A stretch of DNA of 64,000 bases from Acanthacorydalis orientalis (Eukaryota; Arthropoda; Insecta; Megaloptera; Corydalidae), in assembly GCA_034766995.1 (NCBI GenBank), contig CM068313.1, forward strand, positions 25,657,512-25,721,511, written 5' to 3'. Made by a program: the position numbers and the translations under genes. Of the stretch, positions 55,847-64,000 are shown one piece after another; the first letter of the stretch is position 1; each line of letters starts with the position of its first letter. The notes beneath the pieces are model-generated. The model saw only the letters and a list, made by a program, of their open reading frames with translations. It had not been told where the DNA came from and searched no databases.

Positions 55847-56980
55847 TTTAAATTGTATTTTTAGCTAATAAAAGTAACAAAATTTATAAATAAATATCAT
55901 TTAGTTTTAAGGAATATATAAATTATCTAATCAAAAATATTATGTTACATTGTTTAAACCGATTATAAGTAGTAGTGTTATTTTTGTTTACTAATAAAAT
56001 AAATATAAAAAAATATTACTAACATGAACTAAAAAGCTTTTATATTTCCAAAAAGTTATTTTCATTATAATAAAAGTTTTATAATCTATTTCATAATAGA
56101 GATGTGAGTAAATGAATATAAATATTCATGATTTTTTAGTTTATTTAAAGTAACATTAACAGGATTTTTGAATAAAATATATTTTAGTTAACTGTATAAA
56201 AATATTAACATTCGTATATTATGAAAAAAATGTGACTGAAAATGTTACACTAAATAACCGAAGAGTACTTAAAGTCCAGAATTTCATTGAAGTAGAGATC
56301 TACAAACCTCCATGTATTAGAAGTTCTATACACTAGGTACCATTCGCGGATTAGCACCAGTTTACTGTAATTAAATAGGATTACTATGTGCACTTTTACT
56401 ATAATTATAATAAAATATAAGGATATGTGTACATGCCTTTCTCATACGAAATTATGAATCGTTACGCAAATATGCTTTTTAATAACACGTATGTACGTTA
56501 TACTAAAATCAGGTTATGTAAATATTTACAGGTTCAACATTTTAAAATATACAGATAAATTCGTTGGAAATGATTTTATAAGGGAACAACGATGTCGTTA
56601 AAGGTTTTTCATGACCCTCGTTACAGTGTAACGACTCTTGCTCAACAAATATTAACATATATATATATATATATATACATAAACTTACTACTAGTTCATT
56701 TTAAATTTAAAATTCATTCTTTTCTCCTTTAAACAATATCACTTGAAAAATATGATATCAGTTTTTAGTTTTACGATCAAACGAATTTTCTTAGTGCATA
56801 TATATTTGGTGTAGAAATTGATTCTGTGCCTATAAATTGAATCAATCATAATTCTGTTTTAAATTCATAATTTATATTATCTCAGCGTCCTTATGATCTT
56901 GAACTGCTCAGCTTAACATTATATAATTTGGAAATACTATTTACCTTTGCCGAGTAGTTGGTATGACCTTACAAAATAGG
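54180..56980. other. AT-rich spacer
   Basis: No coding frame. TA tracts near 54384-54407, 55308-55341 and 55816-55841. A less AT-rich patch at 56270-56660 has no clear exon. Confidence 0.55.
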
Positions 56981-56990
56981 AGTGAACACG

Positions 56991-57105
56991 ATGGTGTTCA
57001 AAAAGCGCCATATTGTGCATTGCATACTTTTTGCATTTCGGTAGAAAAAAATGCTACCGAAGCCGCAAAAATGGTTCGTTAAACTTTGGAGAAAGGTGTA
57101 ATGAT
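56991..57105 (+). pseudogene. Mariner-like transposase N-terminal scrap
   Basis: The plus strand reads KKRHIVHCILFAFR and then, after a one-base shift at the A-run near 57045, EKNATEAAKMVR and LEKGVM. This resembles the start of mariner transposases, which commonly read RHI-LL-FRKGKNATEAAK-I--VYGEG. A stop follows MVR. Only about 35 codons survive, so the family call is tentative. Confidence 0.45.
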
Positions 57106-57599
57106 GCATAAAAAATCCAAAAAATGCTAAAACAATAAAAATGATCCGAAAACGTATTTAAGACTTCATAGACACGAAAATGCCAACTTTTTTTGACAAG
57201 AGATTCGTTAGTTTTAGGATAAATGAAGCAAAGTTATATAAAATAATGAGAAATATTTTAAAGATTGAAATATATTCTATTTTTTGTAAACATAAATTAT
57301 CTAAAAAATGACACCGAATCAGTTTATATATATATATAATTCCTAAGATATACTGTAAACTTTTTTTCATTTCTAAACTTCTAAAAACTAATGTATGGAC
57401 AAACATATAAAACCAAAAAAATCGCCGGAATAAGATAATAGGACATATGAAAATTATTATTACAAAGAGGTAATATTACAGTAATAACATTTTCACTAAT
57501 TCCTGTCTATTTATTTAAAATTGTTTTTAAAAAGTAGATCATTTCATTAATAAACACAAAACATATTCTTATAAAGTACTTATAAAAAAGTATACTGTG

Positions 57600-57603
<4 letters not shown>

Positions 57604-57643
<40 letters not shown>
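57604..57643. repeat. (TA)n microsatellite
   Basis: A pure TA run of about 40 bases. Confidence 0.95.
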
Positions 57644-57649
<6 letters not shown>

Positions 57650-58376
57650 CAGACTTTTACATCTAGTGTTTTGAAGAATATATTAAAACCAAACCTGACT
57701 TGAATGTATTTAAAGACTGTTAATGAAATATAATTTATGTAAAATATCTGTTTTCAACCACACGTACATGAATATTTCCATACAAGTTGAAATGTATTTT
57801 GTTTATTTAACGTTAATTAAAAATGCCTAGGGTGAAACATTCATTTTAGTTGCTGTTTTTTGGCATTTTCCGTTTTGATGTGTTTTCGTTTTATGGTTTA
57901 TCTTATTTTTTTTTTGATTTTCGTCTTATATGTATATATATATATATAATTTAAATATTAAAAGGTATTTGTCTTTAATAAGATATAGGTATTTAGATTA
58001 ATATTTATTTAAACGTTTCATTTACGTTTCTAATTAGTTGGAGTATATAAAAAACACAAAAATTCATATCAAATGTGTGAATTATCAATTTACATTATTG
58101 AATTTAACCTACAAATTACGAAATTAATTTTGTTTCATATTATTTAATAGTAGCCAAATTTATTTAGGTAGACATTTTATTATTTATTTTAGACCACGTC
58201 CTTTTTTTTAACTCTTATTCTCTACAATGAAAGTTCATTTTTCTTACATGAAAAATGTAATGAAACTTCAGTTTAAACATATATTAATTTTTAATATGAA
58301 AATAAAATACTTATATTTACTTTTACTTTGATTCGTAAAAATTATACATATAGAAATAAATAAATACATATATATA

Positions 58377-58419
<43 letters not shown>

Positions 58420-58443
58420 TATACACACATATATATATATACT

Positions 58444-58491
<48 letters not shown>

Positions 58492-59563
58492 TTATATGTT
58501 GTCATCAATATTAGATTTTTTATGTTCTTATAATCCTATATTGTAGATCAAATGTTTTTTTTAAACAACGATCACAGCTCAGTGTTACAACATTCCAGTT
58601 TCATTGCCATTTAATTATCTTCTCTCTTTCAACAACATTGAAAACTCACATGTGTTGTCTTTCCAAACATTTGTTCTATCATCTTATAAGGTCTAGTAAG
58701 TCTTTTCAGTCTCCTCTCTTACAAAAATATTATATACAAAAAATGTATACAATAACATTTACTCTGAAAAAACTCAATTTAATTCAAATCTAAAATAAGG
58801 CACTATATTTATTCAAAGGATAGATCAATTTTAAATGTTGAACCCAATATATCACTGAAAAAATACAAAGAAATATTATCATGAAATTAGAGTTATATAA
58901 CTAAAAATTTATTGCTTTGAAGATATTTTTTTAAGAAAATGTGGTCATTAATTTACTTAATATTTTTTACTTAAATTTTTATCGCTTATGTTACTATATT
59001 AAATAACTTTTGTTTAAGCTATTAAACAAATATTGTTCTGATTATTTTTAATTTTATTTTATCTTTCAAATCTATTATTCATAATATTGTCATTGTTTTT
59101 CTTTAAATATATAATTTACTGATTCATCGGTCGCTAATCACCTTACTTATTGAAGCGCCTATAAACCCCCAATACTAACCATTTTACTATTACGATGCTT
59201 TTTTCTTAATATTTTTCAGAAATTCTATTCGAATTATTTTTCAAACATTTCTAAAATTTACCACAAAATGATTCCTTTCAAAATGTGTAGTAAAATATAT
59301 AAAGAAAAATATATCAGTACAATGAAAATATTAAAAATATTTTTTTCATTAAATGTTCAGTCGTTTTGTCAATAATAATAAAAATATTTTTTTGTCGGTG
59401 TAATTTTAAATTGATGTTATACTATTGAATTTACTGTTTTGTTTTCAATAAAATTAGCTTATATATCTAGCTAGAAAATTTATCAACACATTTAAATTTC
59501 TTATTTAAAAATTAAAATATGTTTATAAGAAACTTTCTCTGTATATACATGTATATACATATA

Positions 59564-59600
<37 letters not shown>

Positions 59601-59880
59601 TTACATACGTATAGTTCATTTAAAATATTCTTTAGAATGTAATTTTGTACATATAAATATATTGTAAACATCAAAGCTATGATATGCTATAAATTTATAG
59701 AAATGGTAGGTAAATGACATATGAAGCTGTTCACATGTAAATAGTAAATCAGGGAAATTTAAATATGTAAATGTTTTCACAAATGTATATTTGTAAAAAT
59801 GTATTTAATTTATATATAAATTTGAAATAAATATAATATATTAATTTAAAAACAAATTATCATACATGTCAGCATTAACT
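57650..59880. other. AT-rich spacer
   Basis: No coding frame. It contains a large cluster of TA runs at 58370-58490 and another near 59575-59597. A patch at 58560-58720 is slightly GC-richer without a frame. Confidence 0.55.
58370..58490. repeat. (TA)n cluster, about 120 bp
   Basis: Two long TA runs separated by TTAATTATACACACA and ACTTAT interruptions. Confidence 0.95.
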
Positions 59881-60081
59881 GCTTTAACGTCAAACTTATA
59901 TTTCACAATACAGTTTGACTGAAAAGGGTAATCGATATCCATCATATCAATCATATCCATTTAAGTTTACCGTTCATTCAAAACGCCATCAACTTTGAAA
60001 ATCAATCTAGCGTCTATAAAGACGACTTATGCTTACACCCTCATGTACAAATCAAGTAAGTGTAAACCATCCATCTACTAG

Positions 60082-60180
60082 AGAACCTTCTATGATGGTG
60101 AAAGAAGACTTAAACAGTACAACAGAGCTATATACCGTACCCAACCTTTAGAGTTTAGAACTGAACGCGATGGAGAATAG
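60082..60180 (+). CDS. Candidate last coding exon on the plus strand (32 residues)
   Basis: After the acceptor ACCATCCATCTACTAG (ends 60081) the plus strand is open in phase 0 for 32 codons to TAG. The peptide is polar and protein-like (starting RTFYDGERRLKQYNRAIYR) and its third codon positions are mostly A/T. It lies in a 450-base GC-richer island (59900-60350). Just upstream, CGTCTATAAAGACG (60012-60025) is an inverted repeat with a TATA-like centre. The short length makes chance possible. Confidence 0.3.
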   Translation, partial: RTFYDGERRLKQYNRAIYRTQPLEFRTERDGE

Positions 60181-60350
60181 TTAAGTTGAAGTATGAGTTC
60201 TGGAGACTGGCCCACCCCTAAGTTTCATGCTTGCTCTACATCGTTTCACGTACTTTAGAGGGTCCTGGTGATCTACTGTACGGTCTCATCGCGTTAGTGC
60301 TTGCGGTAAACGGTATTCAGGGAAATGACCTCTTTTTGTCACGGTTTTAA
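60181..60350. other. GC-richer island continuing past the candidate exon
   Basis: Includes GGAGACTGGCCCACCCCTAAG and CTGTACGGTCTCATCGCG. No frame of length is open. If 60082-60180 is a last exon, this is its 3' UTR, otherwise unexplained unique DNA. Confidence 0.3.
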
Positions 60351-61511
60351 GATGACAAATGTTTGAGAGATATATGAATGTTTCATATGTGAGTATTATT
60401 TTAACTCTCCATCATTTTTTTTTGTTTCTTTTTTCAATTGAGATAATGTAATCATTTTGAAAGTGCTATAAATTTTCTTAATAATTTATTTACAAGGAAA
60501 GCGAATAAATAAAGAAACTTAAATTTCGTTACGTATCTGCAAAAATTAGAAAAAAAATCAAATTTATACTAACAATTATTCATACTGCTATATTAATAAT
60601 AAAAATTTAAATAATACATATATGTATATTACAACGGTTATTATAATCTTCAGTAACTAATGTATCAGTTCTTAACACTTACATCAAATAAACCTAGATA
60701 TCGTTTTTAACAAAACCAGTGTCTTTTCCAATTTAAACTTTAAAATATTTTAAAATTAATAAAACTACACTTTATATCAGAATCAGCACATTTTAAACTT
60801 TGTCTTCTACTAAATATTTATATAAAACCTCTACAATTGTTGTATGTATAAAACAAACTGCCATCCTTTTGTAATAATTTTGTTGTTTTATGTTACAGAA
60901 TGTTAACATTCATAATACAACAGACTTAAAATAAAATCATATTTTTTAGGAAAAAATTCTTAAATAAAATCATAGAAAGACAAAAAGATTTAATATTATT
61001 CTTTTACATTTATGCTTCACTTTAAAACTAAAATTTTTATAATAATAATATGAATTTAAATAAATTAGTTTGTCTCGTCTTTTGAATTTTCCTATAAACA
61101 AGCTGTACATCCGAACAAGCACTAACATATGCAAGCTTATACGAATTTTTTCCTATTAAAGTAAACCTTGTTAGAATAGAAAACATGTATATATATAACA
61201 TTTTAATTTTTATTACTAATTTTTATAAATATTAAAATTCATAATTTAGCTTTGTGGATGCTTACAATTTCTCTTTTATTTTGACTACTATATATCTTTT
61301 TAGAAACTTTTAAAATTTGTTTTTAATCAAGTGAAAATATAAAAAAAAAACATTTCTTTTTATGTCGTTTATTTTTTTACTTATCTATTTTAATTAAGTT
61401 ATTCAAAGAAAATTAGTAGGGTAACATAATTATTAAACCGTTTTTTTGCTTGATCTTGTAGTATTATTAAACTTTAATAACTATAATAATATATATTTTA
61501 TATATAATACA

Positions 61512-61545
<34 letters not shown>

Positions 61546-61568
61546 ATATAAATATATATACACACACG

Positions 61569-61625
<57 letters not shown>
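61512..61625. repeat. (TA)n-(CA)n-(TA)n compound microsatellite
   Basis: A TA run, then CACACGCACACACACA, then a second TA run of about 40 bases. Frames on both strands here are artefacts. Confidence 0.95.
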
Positions 61626-61629
<4 letters not shown>

Positions 61630-62262
61630 CACTTATAATACGTACAATAACCAAAATTGATGGATAATATAGGATCTTTATTTTATATAAAATATTCAAT
61701 TATTATGCACAATGATAAACTATATGCTGATAAATATAAAAAAAAAACATGAAAACACAATATAATAAACTATTTTAGAAATACGAGTATACTTCTTTAC
61801 TTATCTATATCAACCTAACATTATCCGACCTGACATTCGACTTCAATCCAAAAATATAACCTCTGTATGTACATAAACTATCATCATTATATAACGACAT
61901 ATTTTCTTAAAAAAAAATCCAAGATTTGTTCAAGTTGATCAGACATGAATACTTTCAACTAATCTATCCTGACCAGTAATAACTTATTCTAACCTATCCT
62001 GAAAGATTGCCTAATAATTACTGCCACTCTAGTCGAAAAATATCACCTATGAAATATACACCTCGTTATATTATCCTAATTTTCTAAAAATTTGTTTCAT
62101 GTACAAAAATTGTCTATGAATTTTCAATGTTCACAACTGCAAATAATGCAATCGTACAATGAAATATTTTTTGTATTTCTCAGTACAAGTGGTCAATATT
62201 TGCAACTACTGATTATTTAAAAATATTTTCATATTCAATTATATATAATATACTAAGAGTAG

Positions 62263-62297
<35 letters not shown>

Positions 62298-62574
62298 GTG
62301 TGTGTATGTACATATGAATTTCACTTAAAAAGCATTGTTTGAATTTATTGAAGAGTTTATTAATATAGATAAAAAAATTATGGACCTTCTGCTTTCTGTA
62401 GCTTTTTAGACAATAAAGACAGCACACTGATGATGAACAAAATTATATATGACCAATAATCTATTTTCAATTTAATACGGGGGCTAATGATCTTAAATAT
62501 CGACACGCATTAAAACTCAAATAATCACTCTATCAAATTTAATACAAACTAATCAACAAATAATCTGTAATGAC

Positions 62575-62622
62575 AATAAAAAAATAATTATCTTTGAAAA
62601 TAATAAAAAAATAATTATCTTT
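62575..62622. repeat. 21-bp duplication, 27-bp period
   Basis: AATAAAAAAATAATTATCTTT occurs at 62575-62595 and 62602-62622 without change. Confidence 0.9.
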
Positions 62623-62770
62623 CATTGAAGTCAATTACATTATTTTAAATCATAATTTTTAATATTATCCATATAAAAATATATAACTTGTAAAAATTTT
62701 ATCTTTAGTTATTTTAAAGATTCTATTATTTCATTTTTATACGATATATTGATGAATTTAAAATTGATGC

Positions 62771-62802
<32 letters not shown>

Positions 62803-63507
62803 GATTGAGTATGTGTTTTATGTATGCTTTTTGTTAATAGATTCAAACTTAAACATATATTTATTTATTCTTAATATATCACTTACTCAAATAAATTGTA
62901 TTAAAAGAACTTTAAAACAATTAAATGAAATACCTTTTAACAAAACCTTCGTTAAAAAAATCTCATACCATAAAATTAAAAAATTCGTAAAACAAATTTA
63001 AACAGAAAACATAGCTTAGATTCATGATTTTTTCAAAGAACGTATTTTTTCTGTAACGTATCCAATTTTCTTTAATAGAAATTTCCAACAAATTGATTCT
63101 ATTATCAATTTTTTTTCGAACGTCAAATTTATTTAAGACCGTTTCACTTGCTTTAAAGTTAAATATTCAACAAGTAAACGAAAAAGAGAGAATGAAAAAT
63201 AACTTATTATAAGGTTTTTGCCTTTCAGATACGTGAATTATTAACAGTTTAAAAGTACTATAAAACAATCTTAATAATTTTCATTTGCTCAGTCAACGTT
63301 AAAATTAACATGACAAACACACGAAACGAAATCAAAATTTTATATAAAATCTTCAAGTATTAATATGTGCGTAGTTCAAATAATACGAGATAGTATTTTA
63401 TTCTTTACATAAAGCTTACTTTGTGTAAAATTATTGAAATAAATTATGAATCTACTTGGAAACGTGACTATAATTTTCTAATTATTAAATTTGAATTCTA
63501 CGTATAC

Positions 63508-63550
<43 letters not shown>

Positions 63551-64000
63551 CAGTATATTTTATAATTTCTAGTTAATAAATCAACAATTTCAATTTCATA
63601 GCAAATATTAAACTTCTAAAATATTGATTCTAGTAGGATTAAAAATAATTCTGATTTAATTAACAAAACATTAATTAATCCATTGAATTAAAAATCAATA
63701 GAATATGGAAAATTTTATTTATGAAATTCATTCCTCTTTGAATTATTTTTAATAAATAAAAAGAATAAAATAAGGTATTTATTAATTTGAAAAGTACAAT
63801 TGGAAATAACTTTTTTAATAGTAGATAATTTATTAATTAATATGCATGTTTATATATCTATCTGACTTCACAAAAATTCACAATATTTTTTTACATACTG
63901 GATAAATGTTTATATATGAAAATATCCTACCATAATATTAATATATAATGTACAGACACAAGTTAATATGAATTTACAATTTTTATAAATATGTACGAGT

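Larger units (their letters stand above)
60400..64000. other. AT-rich spacer to the window end
   Basis: No coding frame is convincing. TA and CA tracts at 61512-61625, 62266-62293, about 62770-62794 and 63511-63541. A 21-bp word (AATAAAAAAATAATTATCTTT) is duplicated at 62575 and 62602. Confidence 0.55.

Noticed and set aside
61446..61699. Frames on both strands over 61.4-61.7 kb
   Set aside because: They translate (TA)n and (CA)n repeats.

Overview
The window is very AT-rich eukaryotic DNA, packed with long (TA)n microsatellites. Genes are sparse and split by introns. The LRR exon, a mariner remnant, a Helentron-type endonuclease remnant and several MITE-like elements point to an arthropod, most likely an insect. 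The order cannot be fixed from the sequence; a parasitoid or other AT-rich hymenopteran is only a guess. There are no bacterial operons, rRNA genes, intact tRNA genes or CRISPR arrays.

Layout: (1) 1-122 holds a possible minus-strand exon cut by the window edge. (2) 1036-1925 is a decayed Helitron/Helentron-like element on the minus strand, with an endonuclease-domain pseudogene and two copies of an 85-bp repeat. (3) 2220-3300 has two GC-richer islands that look like a 5' exon and a CpG-rich promoter. (4) 6715-6902 is a short MITE with TA target sites, and 9769-9920 is an isolated GC-rich palindromic island. (5) 13581-14681 is the best-supported gene, the large 3' exon of a secreted or membrane-anchored leucine-rich-repeat protein on the plus strand; 10712-10854 is a weak candidate for its upstream exon. 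(6) 15299-15588 is a 290-bp terminal-inverted-repeat element full of ATATAAGG motifs. (7) 19086-19712 is an internally deleted mariner. (8) 20-37 kb is almost only AT-rich intergenic or intronic DNA and microsatellites. (9) 39-46 kb has several open, GC-richer, minus-strand segments bounded by good splice sites (39351-39568, 40924-41082, 44534-44692, 45949-46084). I read them as unannotated exons of one or more minus-strand genes; two may be alternative last exons of equal length. (10) 50320-50703 pairs a tRNA-like/SINE fragment with a 96-codon ORF. (11) 56991-57105 is a second mariner-like scrap, and 60082-60180 a possible plus-strand last exon.

How the genes work together cannot be stated. 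Only the LRR exon is assigned to a family with high confidence. The hidden exons rest on open frames, splice-site context and composition, and need transcript data.
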